Both the position numbers and the translations under genes were made by a program. Below the pieces are notes generated by a model. It saw only the letters and a list, made by a program, of their open reading frames with translations, made no database searches and was not told where the DNA came from. From CAZAXU01 sp964489245 (GTDB lineage: Bacteria > Bacteroidota > Bacteroidia > Flavobacteriales > Flavobacteriaceae): a DNA stretch of 64,000 nt. The stretch's first letter is position 1; every line of letters begins with the position of its first letter. This document shows, in pieces, positions 17,669 through 25,831 of this stretch. The DNA is taken from assembly GCA_964489245.1 (NCBI GenBank), contig CAZAXU010000001.1:37043-101042 (forward strand), written 5' to 3'.

Positions 17669-19108
17669 ATGAAAAAACTATCAATTTTTGCTTTTCTGCT
17701 GATTTTTCAGGCATGTAGCTCACAGCAAATCAACCAAAAACCAATTGTAAAAAAATTGTCTGCGTTGGAAATTTTTAAGAACACTCCTGTTCTGAAAGGT
17801 GCTCATATAGGCGTTTCCATCATAGATTTGGAAACAGGAAAAACACTTGTGTCGGAGCAGGCTAATCAGAATTTGGCGCCTGCATCTAATTTGAAAATAC
17901 TCTATACACTGACAGTTGTTGAAAAATTCGGAGAATCTTTTCGGTATAAAACAAGTCTTTTCCAAGATGGTGAAGTGAAAAACGGAACTTTGTTTGGCAA
18001 TTTGATTTTTTCTCCAAGTGGCGATCCTAGTTTTGCATCCTTGAAATTTGACGAGAATTACAATGAATATATCACATCGATTATTTCTAAAATTAAGAAA
18101 AAAAATATTAAAAAAATACAAGGCAATATTATCATGCAACTCAGAGGATGGCGCTATCCGGCACCCGGAAGTTGGCCGATTGAAGATATAGGGAATTATT
18201 ATGGCACCGGCGCATGGAATTTCAATTTTAGAGACAACAAAGCAGATGTTTATCTGGAGCGCAATGAGCAAGCGGGGCAAACAACCCGAGTGGTGAAAAT
18301 TGTTCCGGATATTCCCGGATTTGAACTAATTTCAAAAGTGAAAACTGCTGCAGCAGACACAGATGACGAAGCCTATGTTTTTGGCGCTCCCTATATGATG
18401 AAACGTTATATTCTCGGCACAATCCCTGCGGGGAAAGGCAATTTCAAGATTAAAGCCGGCATTCCGAACCCTCCTATGTCTTTTCTGAAAATTTTTCAAA
18501 AAAGATTGAAAGATGCAGGAATCTCATCAGAAAAAATTCTTGTTGAATATGAACAAAAAAAATATGACAAACTCATTTGGAAACATCAGTCAAAACCTTT
18601 GTTGGAGTTGGCAAAAAAAACCAACGATTATAGTTTGAATCATTTCAGCGAAGCCTTTGCTTGGTTGCTGATTCAAGGAGACAAACCTGCTGCGGGCTAC
18701 TTGAATAAAGAAGAAATCAATCGGTTTTTTAAGGCATATGGTTTTGAAGGAGCAGACTTGGAAGACGGATGTGGTTTGGCTCCCGATAATTTGGTGCATC
18801 CAAAACAAATGACCAACTTTTTGAGATTGATGACACAAAAGTTGGGAAGAGACAGGGTTTTGGACATTTTACCTCATGGCGGCGAAGACGGCTATGCCAA
18901 ATATTTTTTAAAAAATTCTCCGGTTCAGAAACAAGTATGGGTTAAAAGCGGCTCTGTGAGCAAGGTGAGAAACTATGTCGGAATTTTTAAGGGGAACTCG
19001 GGTAGATATTATGCATTTTCGGTGATGTCTAATATGTTTGTGGGAAAACATAAAGATGTGAGAATTGCCATTGAAAAATTGGTGGAAAATTATATCAAGC
19101 AATTATAA
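17669..19108 (+). CDS. dacB: D-alanyl-D-alanine carboxypeptidase/endopeptidase (PBP4 family)
   Basis: The 479-residue protein starts MKKLSIFAFLLIFQAC, a lipoprotein-type signal; earlier ATGs at 17651 and 17654 are less suitable. The class C penicillin-binding motifs are present: SxxK in APASNLKIL, SxN in NDYSLNHFSEA and KSG in VWVKSGSVS. The family trims D-Ala from peptidoglycan stem peptides and cleaves cross-links in the periplasm. Length and the inserted domain between the first two motifs fit PBP4/DacB. Confidence 0.93.
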   Translation: MKKLSIFAFLLIFQACSSQQINQKPIVKKLSALEIFKNTPVLKGAHIGVSIIDLETGKTLVSEQANQNLAPASNLKILYTLTVVEKFGESFRYKTSLFQDGEVKNGTLFGNLIFSPSGDPSFASLKFDENYNEYITSIISKIKKKNIKKIQGNIIMQLRGWRYPAPGSWPIEDIGNYYGTGAWNFNFRDNKADVYLERNEQAGQTTRVVKIVPDIPGFELISKVKTAAADTDDEAYVFGAPYMMKRYILGTIPAGKGNFKIKAGIPNPPMSFLKIFQKRLKDAGISSEKILVEYEQKKYDKLIWKHQSKPLLELAKKTNDYSLNHFSEAFAWLLIQGDKPAAGYLNKEEINRFFKAYGFEGADLEDGCGLAPDNLVHPKQMTNFLRLMTQKLGRDRVLDILPHGGEDGYAKYFLKNSPVQKQVWVKSGSVSKVRNYVGIFKGNSGRYYAFSVMSNMFVGKHKDVRIAIEKLVENYIKQL

Positions 19109-19237
19109 GCATAATACATCTGAATCTTACCACTTTTTCATTTGTGTTATTCATAAGTAATTTATGTAATGGTTTTTAAAATTCAACACCATTTATCGTA
19201 TGAAATAATATTCTATTTTTGTTCAAATTTTTAAAAG

Positions 19238-19810
19238 ATGTTTCAACTGGGAAAGACTTTAGTAACTGAGGATTTGTTTGAGAAAGAATTTGTGTGCAAT
19301 TTGAACGCCTGCAAGGGAATCTGTTGCGTAAAAGGTGATTCCGGCGCACCGCTTTTAGAGGAAGAAAAAAAGATTTTAGACAAAATATTTGATCGAATAA
19401 AACCTTATTTGAACGGTTCCGGTATTGCCGCCATTGCACGGCACGGCAAATATGTGATTGACAAACAAGGAGATTTGACCACACCGTTGGTCAATGAAAA
19501 AGAATGTGCTTATGTTGTGCGAGATGAAAAAGGAGTCTATCAATGTGGTATTGAAAATGCTTATAACGCCGGTAAAATAGACTGGAAAAAACCTATTTCT
19601 TGTCATCTATATCCCATTCGCGTGAAAGATTTTACAGAATTTCAAGCGGTGAATTATGATAGCTGGGACATTTGCAGTGATGCCTGTATATTAGGCAAGC
19701 AATTGCAAGTGCCACTATATCGATTTTTAAAAGAACCCCTAACCAGAAAATTCGGAGAAAATTGGTATAACGAAATTGAGATTATTGCGCGAGAATATTA
19801 TAAAATATAA
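19238..19810 (+). CDS. DUF3109-family cysteine-rich protein
   Basis: The 190-residue protein has conserved Cys clusters: CNLNACKGICC near the N-terminus, ECAYV and QCGI in the middle, SCHLYPIRV and WDICSDACILG towards the end. The pattern fits the DUF3109 family, in which the cysteines suggest a metal or iron-sulfur site (related to the YkgJ/CxxCxxCC group); no enzymatic role is established. A TATTTTTG box at 19214-19221 lies 16 nt before the start. It has no signal peptide, so it is cytosolic. Confidence 0.85.
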   Translation: MFQLGKTLVTEDLFEKEFVCNLNACKGICCVKGDSGAPLLEEEKKILDKIFDRIKPYLNGSGIAAIARHGKYVIDKQGDLTTPLVNEKECAYVVRDEKGVYQCGIENAYNAGKIDWKKPISCHLYPIRVKDFTEFQAVNYDSWDICSDACILGKQLQVPLYRFLKEPLTRKFGENWYNEIEIIAREYYKI

Positions 19811-19846
19811 TTTTGTCTTATATTTGCGTTTTAAACAACTATTAAA

Positions 19847-20704
19847 ATGAAAGAAATGAAAAAAATTATGATTATAGCTTTGTTGATGATTGGATTTATA
19901 TCACAAGCTCAAGATGACAAAAAAGAAGAAGTAAAAGAAGGCTGGAACAATGAAGGAAATATTAGTTTGATGTTCAATCAAGCCTCTTTTAGTAACTGGA
20001 TCAAAGGAGGTGAAAACTCAATTGCCGGAAATGCGCTGATTAACTACAACTTTAATTATAAAAAAGCGACATCAATTTGGGATACCAAAGTGATTGCCGC
20101 TTATGGTTTAAGCAAGATTTCAGATTTAACCAAAAAAACAGATGATCGTTTTGAAATTAACTCCGTTTACGGAAAGCAAGCGTCAAAAACTTGGTACTAT
20201 TCCTTCTTTGGAGATTTTAAAACGCAATTTTCAGATGGTTATGATTATAAAGTGACGCCAAAAGCAACCACTTCAAAACTTTTTGCTCCGGCATATCTAA
20301 GTTTTGGTCCGGGAATGTTGTGGAAAAAACATGACAATCTGAAAGTGAATTTTGCACCCTTAACTTCAAAAATGACTTTTGTGATGGATGATGCACTTTC
20401 TGCCGCGGGCGCTTATGGTGTTGACCCCGGAAAAAATTCAAGATACGAATTAGGTATGGCAATCAATGGATATTATAAATTTGATTTGATGAAAAATATT
20501 TCTGTTGAAAATATTCTAGGCTTATATACAAACTATTTAAAAAACCCACAAAACGTCGATGTGGATTATCAATTAAATCTAGTTGCCGCAATCAATAAAT
20601 ATATTTCTGCCAACTTGGGTTTTCATACACTGTATGATGATGATGCTTTGCAAGAAATTCAATTTAAAGAAATATTCGGTTTAGGATTTAATGCCAAGTT
20701 CTAG
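19847..20704 (+). CDS. DUF3078-family outer-membrane-like protein
   Basis: The 285-residue product has a signal peptide (IMIIALLMIGFISQAQ), an acidic mature N-terminus and beta-strand-rich sequence ending with FGLGFNAKF, with a terminal Phe as in outer-membrane barrels. The motif NQASFSNWIKGGENSIAG is characteristic of DUF3078, a Bacteroidota family of unknown function. The start could also be the second Met at 19856. TATATTTG at 19819-19826 is a likely -7 box. A terminator follows. Confidence 0.85.
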   Translation: MKEMKKIMIIALLMIGFISQAQDDKKEEVKEGWNNEGNISLMFNQASFSNWIKGGENSIAGNALINYNFNYKKATSIWDTKVIAAYGLSKISDLTKKTDDRFEINSVYGKQASKTWYYSFFGDFKTQFSDGYDYKVTPKATTSKLFAPAYLSFGPGMLWKKHDNLKVNFAPLTSKMTFVMDDALSAAGAYGVDPGKNSRYELGMAINGYYKFDLMKNISVENILGLYTNYLKNPQNVDVDYQLNLVAAINKYISANLGFHTLYDDDALQEIQFKEIFGLGFNAKF

Positions 20705-20724
20705 TTAACAAAAAAATAAATATC

Positions 20725-20757
20725 AAACCCCCGATGAATATTTTGTCGGGGGTTTTT
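20725..20757 (+). terminator. Terminator after the DUF3078 gene
   Basis: A stem of AAACCCCCGA paired with TCGGGGGTTT encloses an 11-nt loop and ends in TTTTT. It lies just before the stop of the convergent gene at 20761. Confidence 0.85.
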
Positions 20758-20760
20758 GTT

Positions 20761-21342
20761 TTAAATTAATTTAAGTATTTTCTTTCCATGAGTTTGATAG
20801 CCGGCACTTTTTGATGCGGAATTTTGCAAAATGATATTTTTTAATGCCGGATGTATCCACTCATAATTTTCCAAAGGAATACATCCAAAATAATAAAGTG
20901 TGTCCATCGTATAAACTTGTGATGCTATTTTGTAGTTTCCAATCATCCAATCAAATCCGGTTTCAACAATCCGCTCGATATATTTATGTTCAAGATGATG
21001 AATATATATGAGTTTTTTTTGTTTCATATAGGCGGTGGCCAAGCATTGGCAAATTTTTGCAATTGGTCGTATGGCGCTGTCGTTTTTTAGAAGATAGAGA
21101 TTTTTAGTGAAAAAATCCAGATGTGGAAACAACCAGTTTAGATTTTTTTCTAAAACAAACTCCAAGATCCAAGCGGCTTTGTAGTGATATTTATATTTAA
21201 CCTTAAAAACCAAATCCAATAAATCCTTAAAATATTCGGGATGCTCAATAATATATTCAGCGGCTTTCAGTCTGTTTTTACGTTGTGCCGTACCCATTTG
21301 GTCAATAAGTGTTTGAATTGATATTTTTTCCGATTCGGGCAT
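20761..21342 (-). CDS. Uncharacterised all-helical (HEAT-like) protein
   Basis: The 193-residue cytosolic protein is helix-rich, with repeated paired helices such as LKAAEYIIEHPEYFKDLLDL, YKAAWILEFVLEKNLNWLFP and AIRPIAKICQCLATAYM, which suggests an armadillo/HEAT-like solenoid. There is no signal peptide and no catalytic motif. It starts 18 nt after the stop of the BtpA-family gene in the same direction, so the two may be co-transcribed. Function unknown. Confidence 0.72.
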   Translation of the reverse strand: MPESEKISIQTLIDQMGTAQRKNRLKAAEYIIEHPEYFKDLLDLVFKVKYKYHYKAAWILEFVLEKNLNWLFPHLDFFTKNLYLLKNDSAIRPIAKICQCLATAYMKQKKLIYIHHLEHKYIERIVETGFDWMIGNYKIASQVYTMDTLYYFGCIPLENYEWIHPALKNIILQNSASKSAGYQTHGKKILKLI

Positions 21343-21360
21343 AACGACTATAAAAATAAT

Positions 21361-22170
21361 TTAGGATCGTAATTTGTTTACTTTTTCCATAAAGTTATGA
21401 ATGCGTTTGGTGTCTATTTCGTTTTTCCAATAAGCATTTTTCTTGAAATATGAACCGACAATCATGGCGTCAGAGACGGGAAGAAAAGTGCTAAGATTAT
21501 CAATATTTACACCGGATCCTATAAAAACGGGCAGTTTTGTATTTTTTTTCACGGATTTCACTTCTGATAAATCTGCCATTGTTCCGGTATGCATTCCGGT
21601 GACAATCAATCCGTCAGACAAGAAAAACTCGGCTGCACGGGCAATTTCTGCAATATTCAAATCTGCAGTAATAGCATGAGAGCTGTGTTTCTTTTTTATA
21701 TCCGTGAAAACAGCAATATGTTCCGCTCCAATTTGTTTTCTATAGCGCAGAAGTTCTGCGGCTTGACTGTCAATGTAGCCTTCATCTGCCAAATGTCCGA
21801 AGACAAAACCTTCTGCTCGGATAAAATCGGCACCGGATGTGTTTGCGGCAGCCAGAGCGGCTTTATTAGCACCTGCCAAGATTTGGATGCCCAGAGGCAA
21901 AGAAGTCTCTTTTTTGACCAGAAAAGCAATGAGCCCCATGATGTCGGAAATCTCATGCCCTACCTCGTTTTTTTGATAAGGAATATCATGCATATTTTCA
22001 ATCATCAATGCATCAATGCCTGCATTTTTATATAAAACGGCTTCTTCAACAGCTTTGTCAATGATGGCATTGATATCGTTTTGATATCGAGGCGTTCCGG
22101 GCAAAGCCTGAACATGAATCATTCCGATAATTGAGTGTTTTTGTAAAAAAATAGAATCAAATTTGCGCAT
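21361..22170 (-). CDS. BtpA/SgcQ-family TIM-barrel protein
   Basis: The 269-residue protein matches the BtpA family: the N-terminal IIGMIHVQALPGTPRY, then DALMIENMHDIPY, LGIQILAGANKAALA and ADFIRAEGFVFGHLADEG. BtpA was first linked to photosystem I stability in cyanobacteria and SgcQ belongs to a sugar operon in E. coli, but no reaction is firmly assigned; the fold is a phosphate-binding TIM barrel. It is divergent from psuK/psuG (86 nt between starts), which suggests a role in nucleoside or ribose-phosphate catabolism. Confidence 0.87.
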   Translation of the reverse strand: MRKFDSIFLQKHSIIGMIHVQALPGTPRYQNDINAIIDKAVEEAVLYKNAGIDALMIENMHDIPYQKNEVGHEISDIMGLIAFLVKKETSLPLGIQILAGANKAALAAANTSGADFIRAEGFVFGHLADEGYIDSQAAELLRYRKQIGAEHIAVFTDIKKKHSSHAITADLNIAEIARAAEFFLSDGLIVTGMHTGTMADLSEVKSVKKNTKLPVFIGSGVNIDNLSTFLPVSDAMIVGSYFKKNAYWKNEIDTKRIHNFMEKVNKLRS

Positions 22171-22256
22171 TATGCTGTACTTTTAAAGTATGTAAATGTA
22201 TAAAAATTAGGTCAATTTGCCAATATCTCGTAAATTTATCGAAAATTATTTTACTT

Positions 22257-23183
22257 ATGTATTTGCACAAAAAATTGTGTGTGGTTGGCGCTTCAAATAT
22301 TGATATAACAGGATTTACAAGAGACAAACTGATCTATCAAGATGCAAATATCGGTAGTATGAAGACAAGTTCGGGGGGAGTTGGAAGGAATATAGCGGAA
22401 AATTTGGTTCGTTTGGGTTTTGATGTTAATTTGATCAGTGTTTTTGGTGATGATCCTTTGAGTTCTTATATCATTGACTCATGTAGAAATCTGAACATCA
22501 GAATTGACGATAGTCTTTTTCTCAAAAATTCATCCGCAGCAACATTTTTGGCGATTATGGACGAGCATAATGATTTGGCAGTTGGCATTTCGGCAATGGG
22601 TGTTTACAATAAAATTTCCGATGATTTTATCTTATCAAAATTAGAGACACTTCAAGCGGCAGATTTGGTTGTTTTGGAAACCAATATGCCAAAAAAAATA
22701 TTGCAAACCATTGTAAATCACGCTCCTGACAAAAAATATGTTGTAGACACGGTTTCCGGAAAAAAAGCTTTAAGAGTGAAAGATATTTTATCAAAATTAT
22801 ACATACTCAAAACGAATCTTTTGGAAGCTCAAATGCTGAGTGATATTAAAGTTGAAAATGAATCGGATTATGACAGGCTGATACAATTTTTTCTGAATAA
22901 AGGTGTCAAAAATATATTCATCACTTTGGGAAAAGATGGCGTTGTTTATGGAAACCATCAATTGATTCACATGAAAAAACCTATTGTTTCAGTAGTGGTA
23001 AACACCATTGGAGCAGGCGATTCTTTTGTTGCCGGTCTGATTTGTGCGGATGCTTTAGGATTGGATATAGACAAAATGGCAATTTATGGCATGGCAAGCG
23101 CAAGCATAAACGTAGCTCATGAGTTGGCGGTATCTCCTGAAATGAAGCTTGAAAATATTAGAAAAATTATAGAAAATGAATAA
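22257..23183 (+). CDS. psuK: PfkB-family kinase, probable pseudouridine kinase
   Basis: The 308-residue kinase has the PfkB layout: N-terminal VVGASNIDITGF, the glycine-rich SSGGVGRNIAENLVRLG and the C-terminal anion hole NTIGAGDSFVAGL with the catalytic Asp. The substrate call comes from its neighbour, psuG, whose start overlaps its end by 8 nt. PsuK phosphorylates pseudouridine to pseudouridine 5'-phosphate. A generic ribokinase/inosine-kinase role cannot be excluded from sequence alone. Confidence 0.88.
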   Translation: MYLHKKLCVVGASNIDITGFTRDKLIYQDANIGSMKTSSGGVGRNIAENLVRLGFDVNLISVFGDDPLSSYIIDSCRNLNIRIDDSLFLKNSSAATFLAIMDEHNDLAVGISAMGVYNKISDDFILSKLETLQAADLVVLETNMPKKILQTIVNHAPDKKYVVDTVSGKKALRVKDILSKLYILKTNLLEAQMLSDIKVENESDYDRLIQFFLNKGVKNIFITLGKDGVVYGNHQLIHMKKPIVSVVVNTIGAGDSFVAGLICADALGLDIDKMAIYGMASASINVAHELAVSPEMKLENIRKIIENE

Positions 23184-24093
23184 ATATCTAGATATACACC
23201 CTGATGTTGAAGCGGCGTTAAAAAATCAACAGCCCGTGGTTGCTTTGGAATCGACCATTATTTCTCACGGCATGCCTTATCCGAGAAATTATGAAACTGC
23301 CAAACGTGTAGAGGATGAAGTGAGAAAATATGGAGCAATTCCGGCAACAATAGCCTTGTTGGATGGAAAAATAAAAATAGGTTTGTCGGACAAAGAAATT
23401 GAATTTTTAGCAAAACAAGCTACTCATGTGATGAAAACAAGCCGTAGAGATATGGCTTATGTGTTGGCAAATGCTTTGTCAGGAGCAACAACTGTTGCAA
23501 CCACTATGATTGCAGCACAATTGGCAGGCATCAAGGTTTTTGCAACCGGCGGCATTGGCGGCGTGCATAGAGGCGCACAAGAAAGTTTTGATGTTTCTGC
23601 AGATTTGCAAGAATTGGCAAACACCAAAGTGGCTGTGGTTTGTGCCGGAATAAAATCTATTTTGGATTTAGAATTGACTTTGGAATATTTGGAAACTTTA
23701 GGGGTGCCGGTTTTGGGCTATCAAACAGATGAACTGCCGGCTTTTTATACCAGACATAGTGGTTATAAACTCAATTTTCAGATGAACTCTCCTGAAGAAA
23801 TTGCCCGATTGCTAAGGGTGAAATGGGATTTGAACCTCAAGGGAGGCGTGGTGATTGCCAATCCTATTCCCGAAGCATATTCATTGGATTTTGAAGAAAT
23901 GACACAAGCAATAAATTTGGCACTTAAGGATCAAAAAGCTAAAGGGATTAGAGGAAAAGAAAGCACACCTTTTTTGTTGGCGAAGGTCAAAGAATTGACT
24001 CAAGGTAGAAGTTTGGATGCCAATATAGCCTTGGTATTGAATAATGCTAAATTGGCGGCACGAATTGCTGCAGCATATGTAAAAAATGTTTAG
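23176..24093 (+). CDS. psuG: Pseudouridine-5'-phosphate glycosidase
   Basis: The 305-residue protein carries the typical PsuG segments: VVALESTIISHGMPYPRN, GAIPATIALLDGKIKIGL, ATGGIGGVHRGA and FDVSADLQEL. PsuG cleaves the C-C glycosidic bond of pseudouridine 5'-phosphate to uracil and ribose 5-phosphate, using a lysine Schiff base and Mn2+. It is translationally coupled to the kinase. Together they form a complete route for pseudouridine salvage or disposal. Confidence 0.95.
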   Translation: MNKYLDIHPDVEAALKNQQPVVALESTIISHGMPYPRNYETAKRVEDEVRKYGAIPATIALLDGKIKIGLSDKEIEFLAKQATHVMKTSRRDMAYVLANALSGATTVATTMIAAQLAGIKVFATGGIGGVHRGAQESFDVSADLQELANTKVAVVCAGIKSILDLELTLEYLETLGVPVLGYQTDELPAFYTRHSGYKLNFQMNSPEEIARLLRVKWDLNLKGGVVIANPIPEAYSLDFEEMTQAINLALKDQKAKGIRGKESTPFLLAKVKELTQGRSLDANIALVLNNAKLAARIAAAYVKNV

Positions 24094-24097
24094 CATT

Positions 24098-24137
24098 TAA
24101 AATTCAAACCCTGTCAATTTGACAAGGCTTGAATTTT
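24098..24137 (+). terminator. Imperfect hairpin terminator after psuG
   Basis: AAAATTCAA...TGTCAA pairs with TTGACA...TTGAATTTTT, with two internal mismatches and a very small loop. It lies between the convergent psuG and marC genes and could work on both strands. Confidence 0.6.
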
Positions 24138-24201
24138 TAATAAATTTGGTTTTGAATGTAAAATTAACAAGATTTGGTATGGTGATAATATACTCTTGAC
24201 A

Positions 24202-24768
24202 CTAGATAAGTGTTTGAATGTTAGTGGTAAATAGTTTAACGGCAATTGCCAAAAGAATTACACCAAAAACTTTACGGATGATATCAATACCGGATTTTCC
24301 GATAAGTCGTTCTATTTTTCCGGAAGATTTTAAAACGGCATAAACAAAAATCATATTCAGAATAATTGCCACGGCAATATTGATCGTTTGAAATTCTGCT
24401 CTAAGCGTTAGAATAGATGTCAAACTTCCTGCTCCTGCAATGAGCGGGAATGCCAAAGGAACCACTGAAGCGGTTTCGGGAGCGTCATCGTGAAACAGTT
24501 TGATGCCCAGAATCATTTCAATGGCAAGGAAAAATAAGATAAAAGAACCGGCAACGGCAAATGAGCCTACGTCAATTCCAACCAAATTGAGAATTTCCTT
24601 TCCTAAAAAAAGAAATAAAATCATGATTAAAGCAGCAACACTTGAGGCTTTTTCAGATTGAATGTGTCCTACTTTTTTTCTCAAGTCGATGATAATCGGA
24701 ATACTGCCGATAATATCGATAACGGCAAATAAAACCATAGTAGCGGTAAAGATTTCTCTGAAATTCAT
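24202..24768 (-). CDS. MarC-family integral membrane protein
   Basis: From the Met at 24768 the 188-residue protein has six hydrophobic segments and family motifs such as LFAVIDIIGSIPIIIDL near the start and PLAFPLIAGAGSLTSILTL in the middle. MarC/YhgN proteins are inner-membrane proteins of unknown transport activity; the old link to multiple antibiotic resistance was not upheld. The longer frame starting at 24816 is rejected because a promoter lies inside it. Confidence 0.88.
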   Translation of the reverse strand: MNFREIFTATMVLFAVIDIIGSIPIIIDLRKKVGHIQSEKASSVAALIMILFLFLGKEILNLVGIDVGSFAVAGSFILFFLAIEMILGIKLFHDDAPETASVVPLAFPLIAGAGSLTSILTLRAEFQTINIAVAIILNMIFVYAVLKSSGKIERLIGKSGIDIIRKVFGVILLAIAVKLFTTNIQTLI

Positions 24769-24788
24769 ATTAGTGATTTTTAAGCCCG

Positions 24789-24816
24789 CAAATGTATAAA
24801 ATAAAGGTATATGCAA
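24789..24816 (-). promoter_or_regulatory. Promoter for the marC-family gene
   Basis: Read on the minus strand, TTG (24816-24814) and TACATTTG (24796-24789) are 17 nt apart. The box lies 20 nt before the ATG at 24768 and fixes that start. Confidence 0.55.
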
Positions 24817-24878
24817 TGCGCTTAAATGTTAAAGTTTTATTAATTATATAAGCTGTTGATTTTCAGCAAAAAACATGA

Positions 24879-25331
24879 TTATTTTACTTGTTTGAAAATG
24901 ACTTTTGAGTCAACTTTAGAGACTTTAATGAGTATAAAAGGTTGGGTCATTACCATAATTGCCGGTCCATCCGGAGCTTTTACATTATAGAATATTTGCA
25001 TCTGTTCTTGGGTATTTTTTATACTTTGAATTTCAATATCAAATCCGCCGGTAGTTTGTTCTCCCAAAAAAATTCCCACGACCATATTTTTTTCAAAATC
25101 AACTTCAGGCACAAGAATTTTCGGATCTCTCCCCGAGTTATACAGTTCATAATATTTTGTCAGTTCCTTTTTGTCTTTAATGACAACATTTTTGGCTTGT
25201 TCCACATTGCTGTGAGAGCCTTTCAGTAGAATTTGATAAGTCATGGAAGTATCTTTTTTTGTGTTATTTTTTCCTGAAGCACAATTGGTTACTGCCAACA
25301 CAACCAATGACAGAATGATTAAATGTTTCAT
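24879..25331 (-). CDS. PrcB-like lipoprotein
   Basis: The 150-residue protein has a lipoprotein signal (MKHLIILSLVVLAVTNC) and a C-terminal beta-rich domain with GEQTTGGFDIEIQSI and later TQPFILIKVSK. The G-x-TGG-[YF] pattern and the following strands fit the C-terminal domain of the protease complex subunit PrcB described in Treponema. No PrcA/PrtP partner is adjacent. It is monocistronic, and its upstream region carries the long intergenic repeat at 25351-25439. Confidence 0.7.
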   Translation of the reverse strand: MKHLIILSLVVLAVTNCASGKNNTKKDTSMTYQILLKGSHSNVEQAKNVVIKDKKELTKYYELYNSGRDPKILVPEVDFEKNMVVGIFLGEQTTGGFDIEIQSIKNTQEQMQIFYNVKAPDGPAIMVMTQPFILIKVSKVDSKVIFKQVK

Positions 25332-25350
25332 ATCTTTATATTTTGTTGTT

Positions 25351-25439
25351 AATCAATTTATTATGTTTTGTCATGATTTTTACAAAAAATCACGCCAAAA
25401 TAAAACTACAACGAGATTTTAAACTCACAACTTTATAAC
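25351..25439 (-). repeat. Long intergenic repeat, copy B
   Basis: On the minus strand this segment holds, in the same order as at 63406-63518, three identical blocks: 24 nt (25402-25425), 16 nt (25367-25382) and 20 nt (25351-25370, overlapping the previous block by a few bases). It is more compact than copy A because it lacks a 13-nt insert. It ends about 20 nt before the start of the PrcB-like gene. The rest of the 267-nt gap (25440-25598) shows only a TATCTTTG promoter box for the next gene. Confidence 0.75.
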
Positions 25440-25598
25440 CATTTTCCTTTCTCCTTACGCACGTACCGGTTATATATTTATTTTTTAGATGCTTATTTGA
25501 TATCCAAAATGCAAGAATCACTCCAAAGATAAATATTTGTTTTGGAATAAAAAAAAACAAGTCAATATTGCTTATCTTTGCATGCTAAATAAAAATTT

Positions 25599-25817
25599 AT
25601 GAAACCGGAATATATAGAATGGGTAGGCTATGTTGCCAGCGCAATGTTGATGATTTCATTTATGATGAAAAACATCAATAAACTGAGAATTTTCAATTCC
25701 GTAGGTTGTTTGCTATTTGTGATCTACGGTTTTTTGATTGGCTCCTATCCGGTTATCATCACAAACACATTTATTGTGGGGGTTAATTTATATTATTTGT
25801 TTAAAAAACCGGAATAA
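25599..25817 (+). CDS. Small three-helix membrane protein (YgjV/SemiSWEET-like)
   Basis: The 72-residue protein has three hydrophobic helices (about 8-22, 30-48 and 51-68) with the repeat-like motif WVGYVASAMLMISF and a central Asn-Lys-Leu-Arg. The pattern resembles half-transporters of the SemiSWEET/YgjV type, but the resemblance is by eye. TATCTTTG at 25573-25580 is a good -7 box, 18 nt before the ATG. It is convergent with pyk, with 14 nt between stops. Confidence 0.75.
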   Translation: MKPEYIEWVGYVASAMLMISFMMKNINKLRIFNSVGCLLFVIYGFLIGSYPVIITNTFIVGVNLYYLFKKPE

Positions 25818-25831
25818 GAAAATTTCAGTTG

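Noticed and set aside
25351..25439. The long intergenic repeat as a known riboswitch
   Set aside because: No conserved riboswitch core was recognised, and the downstream genes are not typical targets.
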